64,000 bases of DNA. Origin: Ctena decussata. Lineage: Eukaryota > Mollusca > Bivalvia > Lucinida > Lucinidae. This document shows positions 10,913 to 23,172 of the stretch, piece after piece. The notes below the pieces were generated by a model. That model searched no databases, was not told the origin of the DNA, and worked only from the letters and a program-made list of their open reading frames with translations. The stretch's first letter is position 1; each line of letters starts with the position of its first letter. The DNA is taken from the NCBI GenBank assembly GCA_963989385.1, contig OZ022514.1, positions 28,127,222-28,191,221 on the forward strand, written 5' to 3'. The position numbers and the translations under genes are program-made.

Positions 10913-12116
10913 GGCGGCGTCTGATCTGGGTCTGCACTATTTGCCTATGCCATTTTATACGCTTGGCATTAATGGGTTATTTCAAAGGAAGGTACCCATG
11001 CGCTGACTATAAGTACTTGTATTTTAATATTCTGTACATGTGTGCAAAAAATGGTAGCATCGTTCAATTTTTTAATTTAAATGAATCTAAGCACTGAACC
11101 GCATATGCTCTGGTTATAGATAGAATAAAATTGTGGTATTTCTGAAACACGTTTCAGTTGGCTAGTGTCTGACAAAAACTTAGACGTTTGAGTCTTCTGT
11201 AAAAATTTAGCTCTTAATTTCTGGATTAACAAGAGAAACCGGAGGAGCTTTCAAATTTGTACTTCATATTCTTGAAACAGAAACAAAAGAATTTAACGAT
11301 ACTGCACTACATTGTTCCATTGCTCTATTAGCATAAATATTTTATCGCTGTAAGCTTCTCAGCATAGTTTTGCCATTGTAAATGACAATGAATAGTCAGC
11401 GTTAAACAAATAGAACATCATTGAGTTTCACATATTAAAAAAGTTTGAAAAATGAATCGGGTCAGTCTAGCTGGCAACTAAAATGACATATACTTGAATG
11501 GTAAAAATACAATGTACAGTCGTGAGGCCCCATTTAGTTTCCAATGTTCGATTATATTCCATCGCTCGACGGGGAACCAGAAAAGGAAAAACTAACTGTT
11601 TTGTCGTTTTTTTTTTCAAAAACATATTACTCCTACTTTTCACCAGTTATATGACTCAATATATGCACACTAACCCACATTTTATAACCAAACGTGAACA
11701 CTGAAGCGCCTTTCATAATGATATTTGTTAAGACGTTTTTACCACTCGTAGGCCTATGGAGACTTTAATGTTGAATGCAGCATGCTTAATCTAAAGAAAG
11801 AGCAAAGGACTTTTAAAATGTACAAGTACGGCATAGGGTCCTTTGTTACATATAACAGCTAAACACATGATATATTCATTGTCCAGATAATCCATACACA
11901 ATTTCATATCACATGAAAGTTTGCATTTTACTTCAGATATTACTGAGTACCTGAGGGATCGAGACATGACGAAGCTGCTGTGAAAAATTCAAAATAAAAT
12001 ATTGGCACAGGTTGGTCTGAGCAAACAGTGCAGAACAGACCCACATTACTGTTCACCACACCATATGCACTTTTTGGACATATTCCAAACTGTTCCATTT
12101 TAGGACAATATAAGTC
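10913..12116. other. unassigned AT-rich DNA
   Basis: No gene recognised. A fragment near 10915-10980 (GTCTGATCTGGGTCTGCACT) and another near 12010-12045 (GTCTGAGCAAACAGTGCAGA) belong to a dispersed family also seen at 14389, 33376, 34280, 38200 and 60330. Confidence 0.4.
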
Positions 12117-12272
12117 ATTATCATATGACATCGCATCTGAAAGTAAAATAAAGCCATGCATTTGAAACGATAATCAACTAGTGGATTAAATATGCAAATA
12201 ATGTTGTAACGTTATGCGTTGACGCCCATAAAATGACGCATTTTCTAATGGCAAAATCATACGTTTTAGTTC
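12117..12272 (+). mobile_element. MITE-2, 5' fragment
   Basis: Starts TTATCATATGACATCGCATC and carries the ACTAGTGGATTAAATATGCA and AACGTTATGCGTTGACG blocks of MITE-2. It stops near 12272, before the palindromic part, exactly where the gene-like sequence begins. Confidence 0.75.
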
Positions 12273-14248
12273 GTGATCCTTCCGAGCAATACAATAAAGA
12301 ATTTCATGAATTAGCTTCTGATGTTGAAAAACTAAGTACTAACCAAATTAAAACCATACACGATGATATCTCAGAAAGGCTGAGAAGAAAACACCATTTC
12401 AAAACTTGACAAGGAATCCAAATACTACTGACTTGATGCACTTAAAAAGAAAAAAAGAAACAAGCAAAAATTGAAAACATTAATAAAACTACAAAAAAAT
12501 GGGCATCTGCCGTTGATAAGGTTGGTTGGTTGTTGATTTGATGCTTAACGTCCACGGTAAACAACTAGGGTCATGTCGGGACGGTCAGTTAACCTAATCA
12601 CACTATTCCTGGGCAGGCTTAGACCTCCTAAGCGGTTAACCAGTACTAAGTGCACATACTTTCGCCAGTAACTGACAACTGCCCTTCTTGAATCAGCGGA
12701 AGGAGAAACGAAAGTATGTGGCTAGACCGGGATTCGAACCCAGGACCTCTGACTTACGAGTCAGGTGCCCTACCGATTGCGCTACCCGGCCCGGCTCCGT
12801 TGATAAGGAAAAAGGGTCCAGAGAAAAATAAGCCTGGAAGAAAAAGAAAGAACGAACAAGAATTCAGTTTTGAATCTGCGAAAGCCCTTAAACATCAGCT
12901 TGGGTTAATATGTAAAAGAGATGTGGGCAAAGTGGTAAAAATTTGTGCAAGGAAAAAGAAGATTGGAGTTGGTAAGTTGAAATTTGTAGATGGGAAAGTA
13001 TGCAGGATAGAAGTGAAGAGAAACAATTCTACTTTGTTTGATTTCTCATCAGATGTGTTTGATCCTGATTCGGAAGAAGTCATGACAGCAGACAAATCTG
13101 CTGTTATCAGCATTTTTAAGAAAAACTGTAAAATGTCATCATTCACTCTCAGTGCTATTGATGAGGATATCAGTGTTGACAGTGAATCTGATAATGGTGA
13201 AGAAGTTGTTATGAAAATGTCAACTTCTGTAGACGATACAGAAACTGACTCTCATTGAAGATAGGATGATGAATATCAGGGTGGTGTTAAAATGGATAAA
13301 GCTTTTTGTGTAAATGATGAAATGGGGACTGATACTGATGTTACATGTATCGGGCATGACGTGACTGTAGCCCTCGGGAAGATGCTGCAATAAGTAAAAT
13401 GTTGAATATTGGCAAAGAATAGGAAACAGAATCCAATATAACTGTTATTTTTACTGGGGGCGATGGTGACTGTGTTGTTTGTAATGTGGTGGTGACAGTT
13501 TCATTGGTAGCAAAGAAGTGGAAACAGAACCAGCTAAAACTGTAGCACATACTAGGCAAATTATTGATTGTATTACCGTACACAAAATTGATGAACGTTT
13601 GAATGATACCAAAGAAATGGAAACTGGTTCCGATATAGCAGTTACACATACTAAGCAGGATGGCAACTGTTTCGCTCATGATATTGAAGTTGATTTGACT
13701 GTTAACAAAGAAATGTACACCAGTTCAGATAAAACTGTTATGCATGATGGCTCGAATGATGACTGCATTGCTCATGGAAATATGGATGAGAGTTTGAACA
13801 TGCTGGATGTTCTCAGAGAACCAGAAATGGGTTTAGGCCAGGAAAGTGACAGTATTTCTCATAATGTTGAAGTATGTGAAAGTTTGAATGATAGCAGAGA
13901 AGAAGAAACTGAAATTAATAAAGTTTCAGCACAAACGTTTCAAGAGGGTGACAGTATCGCTTATAATGTTGAAACTGACGAATGTTTGAATAGTAAAGAA
14001 ATGGAATCAGGATCAGCTTGACAGTTTCACATTCAAGGCAGGATAGTAACTGTATTGCTACTAATAATGACGATGACATTTTGAATGACGAAAACAATAA
14101 TTACAAAGTTGAAGAAGTACCCCTGAATGTATGTCAGTTCACAGTCACTGAGGATGAAAAAGGCAGCAGTGCCTGTGTAGGCCTTTGTCTTAAAATGACA
14201 GAGTGTTTCGTCAATTCGGATTTTAGTATTGATATTAAATTGCTATAA
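12273..14248 (+). pseudogene. broken gene-like sequence with C-terminal ~32-residue repeats, split by a SINE
   Basis: Product not recognised. Coding-like sequence runs through in several frames: an N-terminal part (EQYNKEFHELASDVEKLSTN near 12285-12345), a lysine-rich part, then after the SINE a basic part (NKPGRKRKNEQEFSFESAKA) and an acidic C-terminal region. From about 13400 to 14100 the translation is a series of ~32-residue repeats with the pattern KEMETGSD, then T-V-HT, then GD(S/C)IA-NVE, then DE(S/C)LN. Frameshifts are needed near 12404, 13270-13510 and 14018, and there are in-frame stops (TGA near 12434, TAG near 13421). No introns are apparent across nearly 2 kb, which suggests a retrocopy, but no poly-A tail is seen. 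The open stretches 12716-13258, 13518-14021 and 14018-14248 are its pieces; the first starts inside the SINE and is not a genuine start. Confidence 0.6.
12522..12796 (-). mobile_element. SINE-1 inserted in the pseudogene, perfect 12-bp TSD
   Basis: Full-length minus-strand SINE-1: plus-strand left end GTTGGTTGTTGATTTGATGC (the element's 3' tail), right end GCGCTACCCGGCCCGGCT (its 5' head). Flanked by identical CCGTTGATAAGG at 12510-12521 and 12797-12808, so insertion by target-primed reverse transcription is clear. It splits the lysine-rich part of the gene-like sequence. Confidence 0.92.
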
Positions 14249-14647
14249 TTCTTCTAAAATTTGAATATATTTAAAAGTGGTTTCTCTGTTTGGATCACCC
14301 TCATGTAATAGTCAAGCATGACTGCATAACGTCCAGAGTGGCTGTACATTGTATCATATACCCGTAATGACTGAAATTTCAGTCTGATAGACCTGAGCAA
14401 ACAGTGCAGACCCAGATCAGACTGTTTCTAAAGGCCAAACTTTGTTAGGGATGTTCACTGTTTTCCATTCTGTCTGCATCCTTTGGACTCCTTTGTATGT
14501 GATAGAATCATGTTGTTAAAATTTTAATAGGATAGTTACATGTACAGCAAACTTATAGGCTGTCCAAATTTTTATTGGATTCCTGGACATGAATGTTTGA
14601 ATGAACAATGATCGCATGTCTCTAGAGTTCATCTTCCTTTAAATAAC
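14249..14647. other. unassigned DNA downstream of the pseudogene
   Basis: May include 3' untranslated remnants of the broken gene. A fragment at 14389-14425 (ACCTGAGCAAACAGTGCAGA) belongs to a dispersed repeat family. Confidence 0.4.
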
Positions 14648-14649
14648 TA

Positions 14650-14809
14650 CAGTAGAACTTCATTGGCTCAAACAGGCTTGGGACCATGAAAATTACTTTC
14701 AGCCAAGGGTAGTTCTAGCCATCAAGGGTTAGTTTCTATATAAACTTACCTCTCGGGACAAAAGTGGGAGTTCTAGTCGAGCAGGGTTCTAGCCATTGAA
14801 GTTCTACTG
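14650..14809. mobile_element. 160-bp Tc1/mariner-pogo-type MITE
   Basis: Terminal inverted repeats CAGTAGAACTTCATTGGCT and, on the other strand, CAGTAGAACTTCAATGGCT, flanked by TA dinucleotides at 14648-14649 and 14810-14811. TIRs starting CAGT with a TA target are typical of the pogo branch of Tc1/mariner. Non-coding. Confidence 0.8.
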
Positions 14810-15025
14810 TAGTAAGTCTCTGTGTTTCTAATTCTTAATTCTTGTTTACTGTTCCTGATTAAAGGTTTGTTCCTATAAACTGTCTTTTATATATTTCTGT
14901 CCGTATTGTTGACCTTAGGCCAGAGTGCCAGATTGCAGGAGGAAGCAATGGTCAACAACAAGAATTCGAGTCCCCGAAGTAGACTACAGTTTATTTTCTC
15001 TGAATGTATTTAGGAAGCATTTTGT

Positions 15026-15270
15026 GCCCAGCACAGATTCAGATTAGCCTGCTTATCCGCAGTCTGATCAGTCTTTGCTGTGCACTTAAAGAGTAGCCAA
15101 GACAGGTAACGAGTAGCTTTGCCCAGCACAGACTCAGATCAACCTGCTTTTCCACAGTCTGATCAGTCTTTGCTGTGCACTTACGCCAAGACCTAAAGGC
15201 TTCAAAGCAGCCAGCAAACACGGATCAGACTGCGGATGAGCAGGTTGATCTGAGTCTGGTCTGAGCACAA
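15026..15270. mobile_element. foldback element related to MITE-1, with internal duplication
   Basis: Left arm GCCCAGCACAGATTCAGATT, right arm GATCTGAGTCTGGTCTGAGC. The left arm is present twice in tandem (15026-15110 and 15122-15195; both contain CAGTCTGATCAGTCTTTGCT). Resembles the interior of MITE-1 but lacks the TGAGCCGCGACACG ends. Confidence 0.6.
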
Positions 15271-16603
15271 ATGTTTGTTTTTTTACTTTAAACAAGATGC
15301 AGTATATATTTACTGCTACAGCAAGACATCTTTGAACTGTCAACGAATGAAACACAACAGAAACTGATTTTCTACTGCTTTGTTACATACACAAAAGTCA
15401 CAGAACTGGTTTTCTTGATGAAAGTGATGAGGACAATTGCCAGACACTTCGAGAAAGGTGCATCTGCTAGAGCATCTCGAGAGCAATGAAGAAGGTCTCT
15501 GACACGACTGAATTATTCTGGCTTGGATACTTGCTAATTTTCTTTAAATAGATGGTTCAGTAAAAGTATTTTTCCTCTTGCTCTCTGATACAAAATTTCC
15601 ACTCTTTATCCCAAATTCAAAAACTTCCTGCCAACAGTTTGAAACATGAATTTGAAAGATGAAATGAAAAAAAAAAATCCAGACGGTCTTTTTTTCAAAA
15701 TTCTGTTTGTGGTTGTGCCTTGGGAAATTAAATTCTATGGGTAGTTTCCAAATTCTTTGGATGGTTGTGCCTTGGGAAAATTAAAATCTAGGGGTAGTTG
15801 GTGTATGAATTTTTATTTATTATGCAGCTGGTGGGTCTCAGGGAAAAATTAATTGTATGGGTGGTGGGGTAAACAAAAGTGCCGTCTCCCCCGGTCATTT
15901 TTTTGGAATAGCCCTAAAGTATTATTGGTTTAATATATTTATTTCTCTTTTTTCGTAACACATATATATAGTACAATATACAAAATTTATTAGGATTGGA
16001 ACGAAAGCAACTTGCTCATTTAGTTATTCTCCTAGAAGTGAATAATTGCGTGGTTGCTTAATATATGTATTTTTTTCTTGATAATTAGAGTCTCGCCATC
16101 ATTGAATATGTAAGCGATATATGTAGCGAAGTCCAAGTCTCCAGTATATAAATTCCTCATGGATAAAATGTGGAAAGACACAATGGATGCGCAGTCTGCG
16201 TTACATAAATACGGCAGATACCTTTACTTTACCATATTAGGCAATTAAAAAAATAGATCACCTCAGGCAGATAATTTTTGAGTAATAGTTCGCGGGTAAA
16301 TGTCGCGTGTAGCGGCGTCTGGCTGGGTCTACACCGTTTGCAATAAAAGAAGACGAACAATTGAAATCAAAGGATATAGAAGAGTCCACTATGCATTAAT
16401 GGGTTGTGCACATGATGATGAATACCATTAGCAATTATTTATACAGTCACAAATTTTATTTATAGTCGAACATGGTTTACAGAAAAAAAACACATTTAAG
16501 TATTTATACCTATTTACCAGCAGTGGAGAATACCAAATTACAGTAAGTCTGATGCTTGCCAATTGCCTCACATGACTCTTGTAAAATAATACATTTCACG
16601 AAA
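15271..16603. other. unassigned AT-rich DNA
   Basis: No gene recognised. A near-duplicate pair of short segments with TGGTTGTGCCTTGGGAAA and GGGTAGTT lies at about 15710-15800. Confidence 0.4.
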
Positions 16604-16819
16604 CTTATACCACCCTTACCAGAAAGTGCCAACTTTAACACGAAATATTACTCAATGAGCAAGGTCTACACTGGTAAGGGTGGTATAAAATAGTTATACC
16701 ACGGTTTGTCCGCCTGTACGAGGAGATAATCCACGAGCTAAAAAGCTCGTGGATTATCTCCTCGTACAGGCAAGCTCGTGGATTATCTCCTCGTACAGGC
16801 GGACCAATCGTGGTATAAC
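16604..16819. repeat. two adjacent palindromes, one with a duplicated arm
   Basis: First palindrome: TTATACCACCCTTACCAG at 16604-16621 with its perfect complement at 16671-16688. Second: 47-bp arms, GTTATACCACGGTTTGTCCG (from 16693) and its complement ending at 16819. The inner 29 bp of the second right arm (AGCTCGTGGATTATCTCCTC) is present twice in direct order, at 16744 and 16773. Both palindromes share TTATACCAC at their ends, so they may be one foldback family. Confidence 0.8.
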
Positions 16820-18000
16820 TGTTCCTTATCTGAATGTTTTTATTTCTTTAATAAATATTGATGAATTCTACTGTTGTTAAAAAATAATTATCTACCCTGG
16901 TCGACAGTTTAAGCAATACTCGTCCAGTTTTTAACATCCTCTTCTATAAACAAACGCACGCGGTGCCGAAATCAATTAAATTTCTTTATTCGGTTTTGTA
17001 TACATTATTTGAGATTAAATAAAGTGTATAGAATGCGAACATTCTCGTATTTGCAATAGAAATGATTACATTGGGTAAGTGGAAATCAAGGCTTCAAAAG
17101 GGTTATGCGTGTAGTTGCCAGGCCCACGCACGGCCTTGGTGGGAGAGAAATAACAGTATTATCATTTACTGGTTAATTTCAGAAATTATGTTTGCGTGGA
17201 TACAGCAACTGAAACGCAGTATATATCTTTTATGTATGATATTATAACCAGACGGTAAACAGACTTATTGGTGTTATTCCGTCTTCATAACATCTTATAA
17301 ACATAGATCAGGCAAAAAAGCCGTGACATTAGAAAATGGAATGATAATATATTTGAACAGTGAACACTCAGATCTGCCTCCGCAACCGCGATATCTTATA
17401 CTAATTTTCCGTTTTCGTGTTATCGCTTCCGCAGTGCTCAAAGATTTAGAATGCGAACAAGTGCGACTGTTATCAGATTGAGTGTACGCGCAGAATTAAT
17501 ATGAATAGTCTTTGCACATGTTTCTCTACCCCTCTCTCCTGGCGCAGTCGAAATGGCATATCAGCAAATGAATGTTCGCGTGTTCGGTTAATACCATTTG
17601 CATACGTTTACTTATTGGCAATTATGGTCAAGTTGTTGCTAAGTCTATAAATCTACAAGTTAGTCGCGTGGCGAGGAAAAAGGAACAACAATTGCCTCAC
17701 TTCAAGTGTGAGTTCGGAGAAAAATCCCGACTGATATTGGTAAGTATCGTAAAAAATTCTAGAAAAAACAAATGAACACCATGAATAGTTATCGTAACAG
17801 TGGTACGGTTTTACAATGCTGTGATGTATGGTGTACCTAAAAAAACTACCGATACCGGTCTACCTATAAGATTTACTGGTCAACCGATAAAATTTAGCAG
17901 TGCATGTGTATTTTTATACGTGGACCTGTATCGGCAGTTTTGAACCTTTTGGTACACCATAGTTATGCGTGCAAAAGATTAAAACGGAATGGCAAAATAT
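16820..18000. other. unassigned AT-rich DNA
   Basis: No gene or known repeat recognised. Short frames (17062-17247, 17572-17775) have no domain. Inverted GTACACCATA/TATGGTGTACC words at 17827 and 17952 suggest a small degenerate foldback sequence. Confidence 0.4.
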
Positions 18001-18312
18001 TGAGCCACGACATGACTAAACAAACAATGTGGTTGTGCGCCCAGCGCAGACTCAGATCAACATGGGCATCTGCCCAGTCTGATCAGAGTCTTCGCTGTCG
18101 GCATGGAAGTAACTTAGAGCCTTAGCTACCCTTTAAGCGCAAAGCGAAGACTCTGATCAGAGTCTTCGCTGTCGGCATGGAAGTAACTTAGAGCCTTAGC
18201 TACCCATTAAGCGCAAAGCGAAGACTCTGATCAGACTGGGCGGGTGCCCAGGCTGATCTGAGTCTGCGCTTTGCGCACAACCACTTTGTTGGTTTTCTCG
18301 TGTCGCAGCTCA
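18001..18312. mobile_element. MITE-1, long copy with internal duplication, 5-bp TSD
   Basis: Starts TGAGCCACGACATGAC and ends GTGTCGCAGCTCA. Flanked by AATAT on both sides. A ~75-bp segment with GATCAGAGTCTTCGCTGTCG and GGAAGTAACTTAGAGCCTTA is duplicated in tandem, making this copy about 312 bp. Confidence 0.88.
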
Positions 18313-18740
18313 AATATTGTAGGGCCTTAATCAGGCTGCTTGTTTTGTGAAGCATTTAATATTTGCTGTAGCAAAATTTCGCGGTTTAAAGAAAATGGCA
18401 CATTGGCGCAGATTAATCTGGCGGTTATGATAATAAAGCTCTAAATAATAAAGTAAATTTGACGAGAAGTTATGATATTGTTTCTTACTTTCTATTAAAA
18501 TAGTATAGTGGCATTGATTGGGTTCGCCACAATGTATAGTTTAATGGAACGATATAAAAAATAAACATATCACAAATATTCACAAGGTACGAAGCTTTGT
18601 TTTGCTGTGCACGTTTGTCAATTAAAAGGTGCGTTTTGAAAAGCACATATTGACAAACTTATATTTTAGTGCTCTTTGCATTAACCGCCAATATCGCCAA
18701 AAATCGGTAACCGCCATATATAAGTGTTTCACAGTATATA

Positions 18741-18955
18741 TGAGCCACGACACGACAAAACCAACAAAGTGGTTATGCGCCCAGCGCAGGCTCAGATCAG
18801 CCTAGGCATTCGCTCTCCGCATGGAGGCAGCTTAGACCCTTTGATACCCTTTAAGCGCTTAGCGAAAGGACTGATCAGACTTAGCGGATGCTCAGGCTGA
18901 TCTGAGTCTTCGCTAGCGCACAGCCACTTTGTTGGTTTTCTCCTGTCGCGGCTCA
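18741..18955. mobile_element. MITE-1 copy
   Basis: Starts TGAGCCACGACACGAC, ends CTGTCGCGGCTCA, with TA flanking both ends. The centre has GATACCCTTTAAGCGCTTAG. About 215 bp; the left arm is shortened. Confidence 0.88.
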
Positions 18956-20097
18956 TATGTAAGTATAAGAAAAAAGGAGAGCAATTACTATGATCCTCTC
19001 ATAGTATCGTAAACAGATTTCTCTGACTGTTATCAGTCACACACCACACACCGATCAGTTCGATGAGGCAGAGGTTTGCCAATATCCCTCTGAATATTTA
19101 TTTCAAAGCTTCAGCTGGTTTCACTATATCGCTATCAAAGCGCTCAGAGACTAGTGTTGTACGCTTTACTTTCGATCAGGTACCAACAGTAAATGACAAA
19201 CATGTTTGATATTATAGTGATTGTTTCTTTAGTAAATAATAGTAAGAAAGCATGTAATTAAAATAATAATGATAAAAAAAACTTAAAAGATTTTAGGTAG
19301 TGAAGATTTTAAAATAAATATTTTATTAGGTTTCTGTTTGATAGTGAATTTTAATGAAACAAAAACTAAAAAAAAAAACACTGTTTTTCTTGTAAAATAT
19401 ATACACGTCACTGTTTTAGCTCAGCTTTTCTATTATATCCTTGTGCAACTTCAACAAAGGATTTAGCTATTTTAACTTCATTTTGGAATTCATACAGACG
19501 GTAAGTATCCAAATGAAATGTATATTTGGCATTATTTCTTTTAATACAAGTTTTAGATACAGTTCCACTAGTTCAACTAGTACTATAGTTGTTTATCTCC
19601 ACAATCACAAAATTCAACAGAAAATGACTAAATCAGGCAACTTGCATTTCTGTTCCAAAAAATGGAGAGTATTTCAATCCCTTTATGTTCATACAAGTAA
19701 CATATCTAAAGTACCAAATAAATAATATCCATATATTGTTTTCAAAATAAAATTCTTCGTAAATATGGTGCTTGTGGAGATCAACTAACGGTAAAAATAT
19801 TTTGTCAAAATTATGGCTATACGGTTATTATGAAAACATCGAAAATAAATGTGGACGCATAAAGTAATCGTCGAGCTTGGAAACCAAAAGCCCATGCATG
19901 AATTTTTCGCTGTTTGAAGATGTCCTAAATGCGACGTTGGGAAAACGTTCAGTGCACTAAAGGATACACATCTATTCATATATGTATGAAGACGTTGATA
20001 AATAACGTATGAAACCAATATGATCCTAGTTTGTGAACATTTGAATTTACAGTTTTTACTTATGCATTTATTCTAACCATTAGAGTAGTAAAAAAAT
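18956..20097. other. unassigned AT-rich DNA
   Basis: Very AT-rich (for example 19200-19400). No gene, RNA or dispersed repeat recognised. A 94-codon frame at 19441-19725 has no domain. Confidence 0.4.
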
Positions 20098-20320
20098 TGT
20101 TGTTGTTCCTATTTTAGGCGTAACGGTCCTTTGAGACGGTATTTCAGTCTATATCGGACCCTCCCCAGAAACAGAAAGGACAGATTCGAGAAAAAAATAC
20201 AACCCACACCCGCACCGACTGCAAGCAAAGTAGGCACTTGCGTCACTATTGTCCAGATAAGTAGGACACCTTGTAACTGAAAGTTACCCTGGTCCTTCGC
20301 CCGATCGCAGCCACTCCATG
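20098..20320 (-). mobile_element. SINE-3, diverged copy
   Basis: On the plus strand: TTGTTGTTCC, GGCGTAACGGTCCTTTGAGA, TTTCAGTCTATATCGGACC, then CCGCACCGACTGCAAGCAAAG and CAGATAAGTAGGACACC. More diverged than 22922-23163. Confidence 0.65.
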
Positions 20321-20983
20321 AGGAGTAAATGTAGCCCGAGCTAATAGCGTCCGCTATGAATTTCTCACAATTCTATGTTGGATTATTGTATACTGTGTCA
20401 TTTAACATTATGACTTACCGGTACCTGATATGACGAATATAAATATCTCTGCGATACGTAGTGTATTGATAAGCATTACGGAACGTTTTGTACTTTGGTT
20501 CTTCTATTAATAAATTCAAAGGACCATGTAACTTTAAGAATATTTCAAATTCTAAAGCGCTGAAGAATTAGAATCACTTCAGGCAGTTGTACATGTATGT
20601 AGATAGCGGCATGTAGATATTTTAGTAAACTTTTAGAGTAAAAAATGAACATTTATTATTATTGTTGTTATTATTTTTATTGTTATTATTATTATTAAAT
20701 GTAATTATTTATTTAATTATCTTATGTTATATTACTTTTTAAGTGTTAGACTTAACATTTCTAAATCTTTATTCAAACTTAAGCATACAGTAACACTTAA
20801 AATATATTAACTGTTCATCGTTATACAAAAAATACAGATGTGGCATGGAAACCAGTTGTTGCTGGCTTAGCCTATTACATGTACATGTACATGTTTTAAA
20901 TATTGTGCTTAGTGAATAAAGCACTTTACACATCTTTAAAATATTGTATAGTATCAACAAGAAAAGTAATTGAATAAGTCACG
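20321..20983. other. unassigned DNA with a (TTA)n-type simple repeat
   Basis: Contains an ATT-rich simple repeat at about 20652-20712 and a run of ACATGTACATGTACATGT near 20878. No gene seen. Confidence 0.45.
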
Positions 20984-21185
20984 CAGAGCTCTAGATAAGA
21001 GGGCTTATTTGGTGATAATTAGGGATAATTTTTGTTAATTCTGCATAAAAATATATGTTGTGACCCTCATCTGAACCGTCTCGACGAGACGGTTCAGATG
21101 AGGGGTCACAACATATGGTTTCGATGAGTAATTAGAACAATTATCCTTAATTATCATCAAATACCCCCTCTTATCTGGAGCTCTG
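20984..21185. repeat. 202-bp near-perfect palindrome
   Basis: Ends CAGAGCTCTAGATAAGAGGG and its near complement CCCCCTCTTATCTGGAGCTCTG. The inner arm ATGTTGTGACCCTCATCTGA mirrors TCAGATGAGGGGTCACAACAT, with centre CGTCTCGACGAGACG. A likely foldback MITE; single copy in this window. No target-site duplication was evident. Confidence 0.85.
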
Positions 21186-22289
21186 ATTAGTGCCTATCAA
21201 TACAGGTAATGCTGTAATTATTAACTAAGTCCATCTCCTGTCATGGTACAGATTTCGACAAACAAGGCAAGAATCTACTCCATCCAAACATGTGACCCCA
21301 AGATTTTCGGGTTTAGGAAAAGTAGGTTATATATGCTTTCAATTAGGCGGAAAGGCGGAGCCCTTCTTTCTCCCTTCGCTGCCTTATCTTTCCTTGATTC
21401 GAAGCAGGTACCGATTTACTGCCGGGTTTACAGAGTTTTCCAGTCATCGGATGGCGAAATCCAGGCGCGATCTCACTAGTAATATAGACATTCATTAAAT
21501 GTAGTTACATTATATGGCTAGTTTCACAATGTCTACTCCTTACGTATAACAAATTATGCGTGGAATGCGTTTTTATGATCTAGCTGAACCACATCTTGTA
21601 ATGTTTTATAATGTTGTCGATGAACCGCTACGATTTCAGGAAACAAAGTTGATAAGAAAGAGACTCCGATTTTGTCAGTAGGTTATATCGCATGCATTAG
21701 TCTATAAAGGGTTGTAAAGTGCTTTATATACGTTAAATGTGTCTTGTTTGCTTGTGAAAATAATTCTGAGTCTTGTATGTGTTCTATTGACAAGATTTTG
21801 TGAGAATATTGGTACGCTAGAATTCTTCTTTCGGATGAGTTTACATGTAACATTCTACCGAGATAGTGTTGTGTACAGAACTTTCTACGCGATTTCAGAA
21901 TATATTCCTCTAATATTGGTTCGCCAGATGGGCGCTTCTTCAATGCACTAAACCCGCAAGGATTGAAAATAAAATGTGATGGGAAGATCTCATCAGGTCA
22001 AGAAATTACAAGTCGTAAGGCTCTGATTCAAGAATTTTTTAATATTTGGCGAAAATGGGTCATTAACAATTAGTAAAGGATAGCAAAACCGCTTATGAAT
22101 TTTGCGTTTGGTGGAAAAATCTTAGATGCAGAGAATAATGTGAGACCATTCAACAATAAATTCTCTTTGACTGAACGAAACTTTTGACGAAAACATCGAG
22201 AAAAATAAGTCGTTTCCATGGACACCTGTTACGTTCGTCTTTCCGAAATTAAGCAAACCTATTTGCCAGCGTTTCCGTTAGGAAATAAT
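21186..22289. other. unassigned DNA
   Basis: No gene or repeat recognised. Frames at 21243-21498 and 21683-21951 overlap in several frames and strands and show no domain. Confidence 0.4.
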
Positions 22290-22516
22290 TGAGCCGCAAC
22301 ACGAGAAAACCAACAATGTGGTTGTGCGCCCAGCGCAGACTCAGAGTAGCCTGGGCTGGATCAGAGTCTTCGCTGCCCGCATGAAGGTAGCTTGGACCCT
22401 TAGCTACCCTTTAAGCGCTTAGCAAAGAGTCTGATCACCCTGGGTGGATGCCCAGGCTGATCTGAGTCTGCACTGGGCGCACAACCACATTGTTGGTTTC
22501 GTCGTGTCGCGGCTCA
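22290..22516. mobile_element. MITE-1 copy
   Basis: Starts TGAGCCGCAACACGAGAAAA and ends GTCGTGTCGCGGCTCA. Centre ACCCTTAGCTACCCTTTAAG. Confidence 0.9.
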
Positions 22517-22921
22517 TATATAAATATTTTCCAGTCTCTTTAATGTTATGGCTGAAAGGTTTTCATCAAACAACGATATAAAGGAAACATGACTTTATTT
22601 TCTATTTCGTCTTTTGATGTTAGAATTAAATATTTTGATTTTCTTCTGCGACAGTGATTAGCTGCATTCTCGGGCCTTAAGCGTAGCAATCAAGATTTTA
22701 ATATCTTTTCACAATGCTTTCAGATGATACAAAATTAAACATAATAAAGAAACAAAAGTAGGGCGTGATGTTATCAACTAATCACGTCGCAAGCAATATC
22801 TTTTTATTCCGAAATGTACAAAGAAGAGAGAGAGAAGAAAAAAAATACTCGAATAGTATTAAATCAACATCGAAACAACACAATCAGAACTTCTACTTCT
22901 TATGATGATCATAAAAATATA

Positions 22922-23163
22922 GTTGGTTTGTTGGTTGTTTTGAGTTTAATGGCCCTTTGAGACAGTATTTCAGTCTATATCGGGCCGTCTCCCAAAGAGA
23001 GGCAGAAAGAAGAGAGAAACGACACACAGACGAGAGAAAAAAATGTCCAAACATCCCCACCCGCACCCATTGCAAGTACAGTAGGCCCTTTCCCTACTAC
23101 TGTCCAAATCAGTAGGGCGCCCCGGCACTGGAAGTTTAACCAAGCACATTCGCACCACCCAGC
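22922..23163 (-). mobile_element. SINE-3, full-length copy with 9-bp TSD
   Basis: Plus strand: tail GTTGGTTTGTTGGTTGTTTT, then GAGTTTAATGGCCCTTTGAG, TTTCAGTCTATATCGGGCCG, CCCACCCGCACCCATTGCAA, AAATCAGTAGGGCGCCCCGG and CGCACCACCCAGC. Flanked by AAAAATATA at 22913-22921 and 23164-23172. This is the best reference copy for the minus orientation. Confidence 0.85.
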
Positions 23164-23172
23164 AAAAATATA

